From: an uncultured Vibrio sp.
Lineage (GTDB): Bacteria; Pseudomonadota; Gammaproteobacteria; Enterobacterales; Vibrionaceae
DNA: 64,000 nucleotides
Reading direction: 5' to 3'
Assembly: GCA_947504195.1 (NCBI GenBank)
Contig: CANNGN010000003.1
Coordinates: 186,001 to 250,000, forward strand
The translations under genes were made by a program, and so were the position numbers. The notes beneath the pieces were generated by a model. That model saw only the letters and a program-made list of their open reading frames with translations. It had not been told where the DNA came from and did no database searches. Below, piece after piece: positions 1-8,490 of the stretch (position 1 is its first letter; every line of letters begins with the position of its first letter).

Positions 1-28
1 TAATTCCCGCATAAATTTGAGTAGCTTC

Positions 29-1693
29 TTACTGATGATGTAAATCGATGTAATCAATAGATTTCACCGCAACTTCATCTAATGCATCTTCATACCCAGC
101 ATCGGCGTAACGCATAACACCTAAACCAGTATCATTGGTTAACGATATACTTAATCGCTCTTCGGCCGCTTCTGTTCCGTCTGCGATAATCGTCACGCCC
201 GAACTTGTCATATAACCTGAATAACCACCGCCCCCTGAGTGAATGGTGACTAAATCAGCTTGTGAAGAACACATCGCCATCGCATTGATTAGCGGCCAAT
301 CAGCAATTACATCGGAGCCATCACGCATATTTTCAGTCATGATATTAGGATGAGCCATTGCGCCTGCATCTAGGTGGTCCCGACTAAATGCGATAGGGCC
401 AGACAATTCGCCATTCGCGACCATCTTATTGACGGCTAGAGCCAGTGCGGTGCGCTCACCGTGACCTAACCAGGAAATGCGCGCCGGAAGTCCTTCAAAA
501 GGCACTTTTTCTTTAGCAAGACGGATCCAATTACTAACAATTTTATTGTCTGCAAAGGTTTTTAAAATATAGTCATCAATATAAGCGATATCCGCTTCAC
601 TATTGGTCAAACTCATCCACCGGAATGGGCCAATTGCTCTGGAAAATAACGGACGTAAAAACGCTTCGGTAAAGACAGGAATATCAAACGCGTTTTCAAT
701 ACCACCCTTCTCTGCTTGCGTTCGAATCAAGTTGCCATTATCGAAAACAACACTGCCTTGCTGCTGAAAACCAAGCATCGCATCAACATGTTCAGCGATT
801 GAGGAAATTCCATCTTTCATCAACCGTTCATTGTCCTTGCCACGCAGTAATTTGGTTTGTTCGGCGGTATAACCTTTTGGCACATATCCATACACTAAAT
901 CATGAGCTGAGGTCTGATCCGTAACCACGTCCGGGATAATACCTCGACGTAATAATTCTGGATACACTTCTGCAGCATTACCAAGGAGACCAACCGAAAT
1001 AGCCTCGCCTTTGTCTTTGGCTGAATTGATCAGGGCCAATGCTTCATCTAAATCTGTTGCACTGTGTTGCAGGTAGCCGTTATCGATACGTTTTTCGATT
1101 CGTTCTTGGTCGACCTCCACAACTAAAATACAAGCATTCGCCATCACTCCGGCAAGCGGTTGGGAACCGCCCATTCCACCAAGACCGGCCGTTAATATAA
1201 ATCGACTGGTAAGATCACCGCCGAAGTACTGCTCTGCAATTCGACAGAAAATTTCGTACGTTCCTTGAATAACTCCCTGGCTGCCAATATACTGCCATGC
1301 TCCGGCGGTTAATCCCCCCCAGCAAGTTAAACCTTTCTTCTCTAGCTCATAGAATATTTCTGCTTTTGCCCACTGCCCGACTAAGTTGCAGTTCGCCATG
1401 ATCACCTTAGGTGCCTTTGCGTGGGTTTTTAATATACCAATCGGCTTACCCGATTGAATAACCAGTGTTTCGTCTGCTTTTAGCCTTTTTAAACCTGCAA
1501 CAATTTCGTCATGGGAATCCCAATCACGGGCTGCTCGCCCTAAGGCTGCATAGACAACAAGCCGTGAAGGATCTTCACCGACAGACAATACATTTTCTAA
1601 TAACCGTAGAAGGCCTTCTTCACGCCAACTACCACAACGCAGGTCAGTTCCCGATGTTACGGTAAACTCAGAACGATTTTTATTGGAAGTCAT
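29..1693 (-). CDS. Urocanase-family hydratase, probably thiourocanate hydratase
   Basis: The 554-residue protein aligns along its whole length with urocanase, which adds water to urocanate using tightly bound NAD as an electrophile. The NAD-loop GLGGMGG is at about 170-176 and the RDHLD catalytic segment at about 438-442. Two usually invariant spots differ: the family signature ARICW reads ARISW, so Ser replaces the active-site Cys near residue 407, and the HHGGG loop reads HSGGGG at about 485-490. With the DUF917, hydantoinase and carbamoylase genes upstream in the same operon, this points to thiourocanate or another modified urocanate as substrate (inference). The start was set at the ATG aligned with the Pseudomonas HutU N-terminus; a TTG start would add 17 residues. 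No strong Shine-Dalgarno sequence decides it. Plain urocanase remains possible, but no hutH, hutI or hutG is visible nearby. Confidence 0.85.
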   Translation of the reverse strand: MTSNKNRSEFTVTSGTDLRCGSWREEGLLRLLENVLSVGEDPSRLVVYAALGRAARDWDSHDEIVAGLKRLKADETLVIQSGKPIGILKTHAKAPKVIMANCNLVGQWAKAEIFYELEKKGLTCWGGLTAGAWQYIGSQGVIQGTYEIFCRIAEQYFGGDLTSRFILTAGLGGMGGSQPLAGVMANACILVVEVDQERIEKRIDNGYLQHSATDLDEALALINSAKDKGEAISVGLLGNAAEVYPELLRRGIIPDVVTDQTSAHDLVYGYVPKGYTAEQTKLLRGKDNERLMKDGISSIAEHVDAMLGFQQQGSVVFDNGNLIRTQAEKGGIENAFDIPVFTEAFLRPLFSRAIGPFRWMSLTNSEADIAYIDDYILKTFADNKIVSNWIRLAKEKVPFEGLPARISWLGHGERTALALAVNKMVANGELSGPIAFSRDHLDAGAMAHPNIMTENMRDGSDVIADWPLINAMAMCSSQADLVTIHSGGGGYSGYMTSSGVTIIADGTEAAEERLSISLTNDTGLGVMRYADAGYEDALDEVAVKSIDYIDLHHQ

Positions 1694-1788
1694 GTGTTTT
1701 TCCATTTCAAATTTTTTAGAATTTAGATGCATCGAGCCAAACAAAAGATTGATAAACCCGATGCAGAATGATCATCACGTTACTTTAA

Positions 1789-2877
1789 TTATTTGAGCGC
1801 ATAGTCACTCAAATTAATCCCTAATGCTTCTTCAACTTCCGGGTATACCAAAGGATCTTTCACTGAACTAGATAGTGGAATATTGTTCATTGGGATATGA
1901 AACACATGAAGTTTCATTCCCTCTTTTACTCGTCCAACACTCACGGGTGAGCCATTTTCATCGAGTGTCGTGATGACATCGGGATAGGTTGCAAGGCGCT
2001 CGCCGTCTAAGGTTTCTACTGCCATATATTCATTCATTACATGCAGAACCAGAGTACCTTTGTCTGTCTTCAGCTGAATGGTACCCACATCAAAAGCTTG
2101 ACCTGTATAAACAATATCTCGTTTGCTTACGACACCAGTGGCTAAAATATTGCCTTCGGTGTAGTTACAAATTGCATCTAGCAGGGCGGATGTACCTTTT
2201 CCTTCATTGGCTGCGACGGTTTGACCAAGTCCAAGTGCCATTGAAATACCACCTAGAGCAGCGTGTTTTTTTACATAACTAGCTCGAATCGGATTACGAC
2301 AACTGGCAATAAAGCCGCCCGACATATCTGAAGCCTTACGGAGAATTGGCGACACTTTTGCAGTTGCACCACGAACCGTCAATTCAATATATGAGTTGCT
2401 GTCTCGGTGCCCGCCCACAACGGTTTGAATCATTTGCTCAGTCGATGATGCAAGCCCAAGCGAGCCCATATCTCCGGTTGGGTGAGCACGTAAATCACCA
2501 ACAGCATCAATAACTTTTGTGCCCATCACTGCACTTGGCAGCCAAGCGTTCAGCGTTGAGGACATGCCATTTTGACCAATTATCAAGCCATGTAACGGAG
2601 CACCTAACTCCTCTTGTAATAGCTGCGCTGCTTTAACGTAATCCATACCCAGCATTTGCCAATTGGTACTTTCACCGGGAGCGCCGATCGCTGCTGCCGT
2701 TGCAATCCAGGCGTCATCTTCTACTTCATCCATAGTCACCAGTTCAGGTTGCCCAGCACTGACTGCAGCGGTGCCCAACATACGGCCATGCTCAACCCAA
2801 CCACCACCACCACAGGCATAAATAGAACCACCTTTAATGGCAAAATCGACATCTTCTAACGTTAAAATACGTCCCAT
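1789..2877 (-). CDS. DUF917 protein, probable thiohydantoin desulfurase
   Basis: The 362-residue protein is a full-length member of the DUF917 family, with the N-terminal glycine-rich YACGGGG segment (about 20-26) typical of it. From memory, family members were renamed after a thiohydantoin desulfurase activity, the step that replaces the C=S of the thiohydantoin from thiourocanate hydration by C=O and releases hydrogen sulfide. I am moderately sure of that link. DUF917 proteins also occur beside HyuA-type hydantoinases, so the family alone does not fix the substrate. The start has a good ribosome site (AAGGAAG). It sits 27 bases after the carbamoylase gene and 95 bases before the urocanase homologue, exactly where the bridging enzyme of the ergothioneine route would be needed. 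Confidence 0.75.
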   Translation of the reverse strand: MGRILTLEDVDFAIKGGSIYACGGGGWVEHGRMLGTAAVSAGQPELVTMDEVEDDAWIATAAAIGAPGESTNWQMLGMDYVKAAQLLQEELGAPLHGLIIGQNGMSSTLNAWLPSAVMGTKVIDAVGDLRAHPTGDMGSLGLASSTEQMIQTVVGGHRDSNSYIELTVRGATAKVSPILRKASDMSGGFIASCRNPIRASYVKKHAALGGISMALGLGQTVAANEGKGTSALLDAICNYTEGNILATGVVSKRDIVYTGQAFDVGTIQLKTDKGTLVLHVMNEYMAVETLDGERLATYPDVITTLDENGSPVSVGRVKEGMKLHVFHIPMNNIPLSSSVKDPLVYPEVEEALGINLSDYALK

Positions 2878-2904
2878 TGTTCTTCCTTATTTAAATTCGT
2901 TTAA

Positions 2905-4149
2905 TTAAGCTTGGTCAAAGGATTCAACTGCCGTCATTAATGCGGCGGTGCCCTTTTCAAATTGTTCTGCTGTTGTCCACTCATCTGGACGATGACTGAT
3001 GCCTTTATGGCTCGGTACAAAAACCATCGCCATCGGTGCAACATGAGCCATAAAAGCAGCATCGTGACCTGCTCCGCTTGGCATCTCTTTCATCTTCAGT
3101 TTATGAGCTTCACAGGAGTTGCGCAGATGATTCATCAATGTGCGATCGCTCGTTACCGGGTAGGTATCGGTCATGCGTTGGAATTCAGCGACCTCAACGT
3201 TGGCTAATGTTGCAGACTCATCAGCGATGCGTTGCAACTCGGTCGCAAAAACTTCCATCGTTTCTTTATCGTCAGATCGTATATCGAAGACAAGTTCGGT
3301 TTTACCCGGGACAACATTGCTTGCATTGGGATAGTTAAAAATTTGCCCGCAAGTCGCTGTTAAATAATGCCCACTCTCATCCCAAATTCGTTTGGCAGCC
3401 TCACTGGCCATCCAATGGGTACGAGCAGCGGCAACGGAAGCATCTCGACGTATATCCATTGGTGTCGTTCCTGCATGGCCCGCTGCCCCCTCAAAAACGA
3501 TAGACAGGCGTAATATACCGACAATACTACTCACAATCCCCACATCCAAAGACTCGGTTTCTAATACTGCACCTTGCTCAATATGGAGCTCGAAAGCAGC
3601 GACCGCATCTTCACGTTTACTCAACTGTTCGGGGTTACCCCCAACCCTTCGAATTGCATCAGCTAGGCTTTCCTGGCTTTCAGGATGAGGCGTGCTAAGC
3701 AACTCATCGGTTAAAAAACCGGTAATTCCTCGACTACCAACGCAGGAGATACCCCATTCACTCGGCTCTTCTGCAAGGTAGTCCACGATTTCGATGCTAT
3801 GACGAAGCGTCTTGCCCGAATCTTTCCAGCTGGCAATACACTCTAAGCCTGTAATAATGCCCGCCATACCATCAAAGCGGCCTCCATTAGGAACGGAATC
3901 ACTATGAGAACCAATCATTATGGTTCCAGCTTTAGGATCACTTCCTTCCAAGCGACCAATAAGGTTTCCCGCTGCGTCGATATGGGTTTTAAGGCCTAAC
4001 ATTTCCATCTGCTTCGTTAACCACTTTCGGCCTTCTAAAAATAAAGGGCTGAAGGAGCGGCGAGTATAAAGTCGGTCGGATTCCGTAAACTCGGCCAAGG
4101 CCATGATCCAGTCCCAATAACGCTGTTTATTTGGATAGCTAAGTTTCAC
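2905..4149 (-). CDS. M20-family N-carbamoyl-L-amino acid amidohydrolase
   Basis: The 414-residue protein belongs to the hydantoinase/carbamoylase branch of the M20 metallopeptidases (allantoate amidohydrolase, beta-ureidopropionase, L-carbamoylase). Metal and substrate motifs are visible: GSHSDSVPNGGRFDG (about 80-94), the AEEPSEWG carboxylate pair, GHAGTTPM, SGAGHDA and the C-terminal SHKGISHRPDE. The enzyme hydrolyses an N-carbamoyl amino acid to the free amino acid, carbon dioxide and ammonia. Here the predicted substrate is N-carbamoyl-L-glutamate from the neighbouring hydantoinase, giving glutamate (inference from context). Its start overlaps the hydantoinase stop by four bases, so the two are translationally coupled. 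Two departures from commoner family forms are Ser in GSHSD, where Leu is usual, and EEPSEWG in place of EEGxRF. Confidence 0.88.
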   Translation of the reverse strand: MKLSYPNKQRYWDWIMALAEFTESDRLYTRRSFSPLFLEGRKWLTKQMEMLGLKTHIDAAGNLIGRLEGSDPKAGTIMIGSHSDSVPNGGRFDGMAGIITGLECIASWKDSGKTLRHSIEIVDYLAEEPSEWGISCVGSRGITGFLTDELLSTPHPESQESLADAIRRVGGNPEQLSKREDAVAAFELHIEQGAVLETESLDVGIVSSIVGILRLSIVFEGAAGHAGTTPMDIRRDASVAAARTHWMASEAAKRIWDESGHYLTATCGQIFNYPNASNVVPGKTELVFDIRSDDKETMEVFATELQRIADESATLANVEVAEFQRMTDTYPVTSDRTLMNHLRNSCEAHKLKMKEMPSGAGHDAAFMAHVAPMAMVFVPSHKGISHRPDEWTTAEQFEKGTAALMTAVESFDQA

Positions 4150-5531
4150 CCGTTATTTCTCCTTGTCTGCGGGGAGACAAATTGGCCGCTGCCTGGTTTA
4201 GCAGTGACATTTTCCCCATCAAAAATCCAATGCCCTCGCAGCATAGTTTTGCTTACTCGATAGTTGATAGTTCTACCGTCATAGGGAGACCAAGACGTGA
4301 AATTATTGCCGCTCGCCGTCGCTTGGTATTGGTAGGGGGATCGACGTACTACGACAAGGTCAGCATCTTTGCCAACTTCTAGCGCGCCTTTGCAATGATC
4401 TAAGTTGAATAGTCGTGCCACATTCCAGCTCAGTGCTTTAATAACTTTAGGGAATGCAATTTTTCTGTTTTCTGCTCCGGTCAGCGTCAAGGTAAGTAAA
4501 AGCTCTAACCCGGTTGCACCCGATGAGTTCTCAAACATGTTGGCATGGCTTTTTCGATCTTCAGACCAGCTTACATGGTCTGTTGAAATAGCGGTCACGT
4601 TACCTTTGTCTATTTGTTCCCAAAGCGCTTCACGTTCTGCAGACTCACGTATCGGAGGATTAACTTTTGCTTTTCCAACTAATTTGGAAACATCTTCCTC
4701 TTCACACAAGGTTAAATAGTGCAGACATGTTTCTACCGTGCTTTTAAAGCCCTGTTCTCTAAAACTATTACAGATATTAATTCCACGGTTATTGGAACAG
4801 TGAACCACATGCGCACGACAATCTGTGTCAGCACCCAATTCATATACCTGCTGTATAGCAAGGTTTTCTGTGTACTTTGGCCGGGAAAGAGTATGCGCTT
4901 GGTAATCCGTAATACTTTGTTCTTTTAGCTGAGTAATAAGGTGTTTGATACTCTCATCATCTTCATTGTGAACCCCAGCAACGAGACCAAGCCGTGCGAT
5001 CTCTTCAAAGCACTCATGCATTAAGTATGGAGGGATGCGCGGGAAACGTTCAGGGTCCGTACCAAAAGTAGAAAACTTAAAGCCAATAGCACCAGCTTCC
5101 GCTATCTCCGATAACTTACTGCTGCCTTCATCAGGGTGCGCCGTTCCATACAGTGCGAAGTCTACTCGGGCTTGATCGGAGGCTTCTTGCTTCTTAAGAT
5201 TAAAGAGCTCCGCATTACTAATAAGACGTCCTGCATCGTATGGCATATCAACGATAGTCGTTATTCCACCTGCAGCTGCCGAACGGGTCGACCAAATAAA
5301 GTCTTCATTATCCTTTTGGCTTCGGCTATGAGTTTGAGCATCAATACCACCAGGCATGATGTAATCTTTGCCAAAATCCTCAGTATTATGCGCAGCCGGA
5401 AAACCGTCTTTCACGTTACCGACAGCTGCAATCAAGCCATCCTGAACGGCAACGAAACCTTGTGGAATTTCTCGATCTGAAAGCACGACGTGTCCCAATA
5501 ACACGTGATCATAGATAAACGTATCTTGCAT
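4146..5531 (-). CDS. Dihydropyrimidinase/hydantoinase-type cyclic amidohydrolase
   Basis: The 461-residue cytoplasmic enzyme has the amidohydrolase TIM-barrel layout of hydantoinases and allantoinases. Likely metal ligands are Lys152 in GFKFS (carboxylated bridge), His188 in VHNED, His244 in VVHCSN and Asp318 in STDHV. The first HxH motif after strand 1 reads DAQTH (64-68), so Gln66 replaces the first histidine, which is unusual. The predicted reaction opens hydantoin-5-propionate to N-carbamoylglutamate for the next gene product (inference). It follows the transporter permease by only four bases, so uptake and degradation are co-transcribed. Allantoinase or dihydropyrimidinase are alternatives, but no purine or pyrimidine genes are nearby. 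Confidence 0.85.
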   Translation of the reverse strand: MQDTFIYDHVLLGHVVLSDREIPQGFVAVQDGLIAAVGNVKDGFPAAHNTEDFGKDYIMPGGIDAQTHSRSQKDNEDFIWSTRSAAAGGITTIVDMPYDAGRLISNAELFNLKKQEASDQARVDFALYGTAHPDEGSSKLSEIAEAGAIGFKFSTFGTDPERFPRIPPYLMHECFEEIARLGLVAGVHNEDDESIKHLITQLKEQSITDYQAHTLSRPKYTENLAIQQVYELGADTDCRAHVVHCSNNRGINICNSFREQGFKSTVETCLHYLTLCEEEDVSKLVGKAKVNPPIRESAEREALWEQIDKGNVTAISTDHVSWSEDRKSHANMFENSSGATGLELLLTLTLTGAENRKIAFPKVIKALSWNVARLFNLDHCKGALEVGKDADLVVVRRSPYQYQATASGNNFTSWSPYDGRTINYRVSKTMLRGHWIFDGENVTAKPGSGQFVSPQTRRNNG

Positions 5532-5535
5532 ATTA

Positions 5536-6300
5536 TTAATTCTCTTCTTGAAGGGAACTAGAGCGATTCAGACGTCGCTGAAAGTACTCAAATAGTTGAT
5601 CGGTCGTGATAGCCAACAAACCAACCACAATAGCTCCTTGAATGACATAAGCAGTGTTAAACCCAGTTAAACCAATAATAATGGGTGTGCCGAGTGTTTT
5701 CGCTCCAACAGATGAAGCAATAGCAGCGGTGCCAATATTGATGGTGACTGAAATTCGAATGCCGGCTAGGATTATGGGCATCGCCAACGGGAGCTCAATT
5801 CGACGTAGTCGTTCTAAAGGCGACATGCCGAGACCGAGAGCGGCTTCTAGTACTGCAGGATTAACACTTGTAAGCCCCGCAATGCTGCTTTGAACGACCG
5901 GTAGTAAGCCATAAAGCACGAGTGCAATTAGCGCAGGAGTGGCGCCCATACCAATAAGCGGCGCTGCAATAGCGAGGACAGCAACCGGTGGAAATGTCTG
6001 GCATATCGCAACGATCGTCTCAACCATAGGCCGAAAGGAAATACCCATAGAGCGTGTAACAAACAGAGCGATGGCGATACCAATAATCACAGAAATAAGA
6101 CTGGATAATGCCACCAGCCAGACATGAGAAAAAAGCAAATCCAGAAATGTCGTCTGGGTATAAACCGGGCGATCCAATTTAGGAAACAAGCTATGAAATA
6201 CACTTTCTAAATTAGGCATTCCAATACTAAAGGCGATTAGCAAAATAAACGCCAGCCACAACGGCCAAGTACGGGCTGTAACCGTTACTTTACTCACCAT
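5536..6300 (-). CDS. Betaine-type ABC importer permease (YehW/OpuBB-like)
   Basis: A 254-residue integral membrane protein with about six hydrophobic segments and a central permease motif around LEAALGLGMSPLERL, as in the quaternary-amine transporters YehW and OpuBB/OpuCB. The ATG start is chosen because AAGGA lies just upstream; it overlaps the end of the ATPase gene by 11 bases. It is one of two permeases in the operon; the other (7279-8490) is the longer YehY-like partner. The transporter belongs to the family that imports glycine betaine and choline analogues. The four downstream catabolic genes make ergothioneine, a histidine betaine, the best guess for its cargo. That assignment is inference. 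Confidence 0.85.
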   Translation of the reverse strand: MVSKVTVTARTWPLWLAFILLIAFSIGMPNLESVFHSLFPKLDRPVYTQTTFLDLLFSHVWLVALSSLISVIIGIAIALFVTRSMGISFRPMVETIVAICQTFPPVAVLAIAAPLIGMGATPALIALVLYGLLPVVQSSIAGLTSVNPAVLEAALGLGMSPLERLRRIELPLAMPIILAGIRISVTINIGTAAIASSVGAKTLGTPIIIGLTGFNTAYVIQGAIVVGLLAITTDQLFEYFQRRLNRSSSLQEEN

Positions 6301-7282
6301 ATTGAAGTTCCTTTTCTTTATGGCTAACCGCAATCTTGTCTTGCTTTAGTGAAGGTAATTCCAGCAGATCATTAAACGTTATTATCCCCAAATGCTGATG
6401 TTGAGAATCAACAACATTTAAAGCTTCATGTTGCTTAGAAATAAAGTACGAAAGCGCTTCGTTTAAACTGGCTTCAGCATCGATTTGACCACACCCCTGC
6501 AGCGGAGCTTCTTCCCTTAAATGGCTTTCTACGGTTTGCAGCGACAGTATTTTCAAACCAATATCTTTACTACCAATAAAATCCCTGACGAATTCGTTTG
6601 CTGGTTGAGTCAAAATTTCCATTGGCGCGCCTTGCTGAACAATAGCGCCTTTATCCATTAGGATTATATGATCAGCTAGGTACAAAGCTTCATCGATATC
6701 GTGCGTAATAACGAGGATGGTTTTTCCATATAAGCGATGGATTCTACGCACTTCTCTTTGCATGCTCGCACGCGTTACTGGGTCAAGTGCACCAAAAGGT
6801 TCATCCATCAGTAAAATTTCAGGATCCGCTGCCATTGCACGAGCAACACCGACTCTTTGTTGCTGTCCACCAGACAATTGATGTGGCATTCGGTCACGGT
6901 ATTGATCAGGCGATAAATCCAACACGTCCAATAACTCGTCAACGCGAGCGGCCGTTTTCTCTTTATCCCACTTCAATAAATTAGGAACACAGGCAATATT
7001 TTCAGCCACACTCCAATGCGGAAATAGCCCATTTGATTGAATGGCATATCCCATCCGGCAGCGAAGTTTTTCTACTGGAATTTTGTAAATCTCTTCGCCG
7101 GAAAATAATATCTTTCCTGAGTTATGATCTTCGAGTCGATTTATCATCTTTAACGTTGTTGATTTACCCGAACCAGAAGAACCAATAATTACCGTGATTT
7201 TTCCTTTTTCTATACGAAGAGATAAATCTTCAATAACGCTCTTGCCATGATAACTTTTATTAACATTCTGAAATTCGATCAT
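6290..7282 (-). CDS. Betaine-type ABC importer ATPase with CBS-like tail (YehX/OpuBA-like)
   Basis: The 330-residue ATPase has Walker A GSSGSGKST (34-42), signature LSGGQQQRV (from 136), Walker B ILLMDEP (156-162) and the switch His194. After the nucleotide-binding domain a tail at about 262-309 resembles a single CBS-type segment, as in OpuBA, OpuCA and YehX rather than the tandem pair of some ProV-like proteins. It energises import by the two adjacent permeases and the periplasmic binding protein. Its start overlaps the upstream permease stop by four bases. The shortened CBS region suggests it may not sense osmolarity, which would fit a nutritional rather than osmoprotective role (inference). 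Confidence 0.9.
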   Translation of the reverse strand: MIEFQNVNKSYHGKSVIEDLSLRIEKGKITVIIGSSGSGKSTTLKMINRLEDHNSGKILFSGEEIYKIPVEKLRCRMGYAIQSNGLFPHWSVAENIACVPNLLKWDKEKTAARVDELLDVLDLSPDQYRDRMPHQLSGGQQQRVGVARAMAADPEILLMDEPFGALDPVTRASMQREVRRIHRLYGKTILVITHDIDEALYLADHIILMDKGAIVQQGAPMEILTQPANEFVRDFIGSKDIGLKILSLQTVESHLREEAPLQGCGQIDAEASLNEALSYFISKQHEALNVVDSQHQHLGIITFNDLLELPSLKQDKIAVSHKEKELQYGE

Positions 7283-8490
7283 TGGATGATAGCTCCCTCT
7301 ATTGGCTGTTTCTTTCCCTGTTTGGGAGTCGGTTCAGTCAGTTGAACCAGCAATTTAAATAATGTGTCTGCTAAAGCTGCCATGATGACTACAGGAATAA
7401 CGCCTAGTAATACTAAGTCGATAGCACTACCCGATAATCCACGAAACATAATGGCACCGAACCCACCAGCACCGATTAATGCCGCAACCATAGTAAGGCC
7501 GATCGTTTGTACAGTGGTGATTCGTAGGCCAGACAAAATGACCGGTAAGGCTAGACGGAAGTGGATTTTCCACATGCTCTGAAAACGAGTCATGCCCATA
7601 CCGTATGAAGCCTCGATCATCAAAGGAGATACCTGTTGAAGTCCAGCTTGAGTAGAGCGAACCATGGGTAATAAGGAATAGAGGAACAACGCGATAATGG
7701 CTGGTGCCATTCCAATACCACTGATACCAAAATCAGAAAGCCAAGGTGCTTGCTTTGCTATGTAAGATAACGGCGCAAGTAACAGACCAAATAAAGCGAT
7801 AGATGGTACTGTCTGCAGTAGGCTCAAGGTTCCCAAACAAGAACGACCAAAATTAGGATGCCGATAGCTAAGAACGCCTAACCACATACCAATAACCATC
7901 GTTAATGCCAGCGTGACCAATACAATCTGACAATGCGCCCAAAACGCGGCGTAAAAGGCATCTTGATTAGCTCTGAATTCAATAAATAGCGATAAATAGT
8001 GAAAATGGTCTTGCATCAACATGATGAACAAAGGCACCCAAGGCAGTATCGCTAATGTGGTATTCAATAGTTGGCTCTGACACAATATGCGAAGTGACTC
8101 CAGAGACATCAGCCAAAAAAGAAGCATCAGAACCCAAAATCCAGCACCAAACGAGCAACGAACCCGAGAAACAGATTCGACATTGGTTGTGGCAAACTCA
8201 CCAGAAAACCAACACAGATAAGTAACACCAACACCACTCAACAAGTAAACCAATCCATGACTGAGCTTTTCTGACTCTATTGATTTACTCGCTGGAATCA
8301 ACACTGAGATTGTGAGTAAAGCAGCGATAACAATCAACATTACCGACGCAGAACTCCCAATATCCGCGAACAGATATTGCCCTTTCGGCGTTAGAATACG
8401 ATTGGGGGCCATCCCCATTAGTGGGAGACCAATTAAAGCCCCCCAGATCAATATCGCCAACGTCGATTGGACGGTGTTAATGCGCTTCAT
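7279..8490 (-). CDS. Betaine-type ABC importer permease, long form (YehY-like)
   Basis: The 403-residue membrane protein has an N-terminal half with several extra transmembrane segments (roughly residues 10-160) followed by a standard betaine-type permease domain containing IEASYGMGMTRFQSMWKIH, the ATPase-docking loop. This two-part architecture matches E. coli YehY, whose operon yehZYXW has the same four components. It pairs with the shorter YehW-like permease to form a heterodimeric channel. The start codon abuts the binding-protein gene. Substrate cannot be read from the sequence; context suggests ergothioneine or another histidine betaine. Confidence 0.85.
   Translation of the reverse strand: MKRINTVQSTLAILIWGALIGLPLMGMAPNRILTPKGQYLFADIGSSASVMLIVIAALLTISVLIPASKSIESEKLSHGLVYLLSGVGVTYLCWFSGEFATTNVESVSRVRCSFGAGFWVLMLLFWLMSLESLRILCQSQLLNTTLAILPWVPLFIMLMQDHFHYLSLFIEFRANQDAFYAAFWAHCQIVLVTLALTMVIGMWLGVLSYRHPNFGRSCLGTLSLLQTVPSIALFGLLLAPLSYIAKQAPWLSDFGISGIGMAPAIIALFLYSLLPMVRSTQAGLQQVSPLMIEASYGMGMTRFQSMWKIHFRLALPVILSGLRITTVQTIGLTMVAALIGAGGFGAIMFRGLSGSAIDLVLLGVIPVVIMAALADTLFKLLVQLTEPTPKQGKKQPIEGAIIQ

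Noticed and set aside
29..1693. Ordinary histidine-utilisation hut operon
   Set aside because: No hutH, hutI, hutG or HutC-type regulator is visible, active-site residues differ, and the partners fit the thiohydantoin route better.
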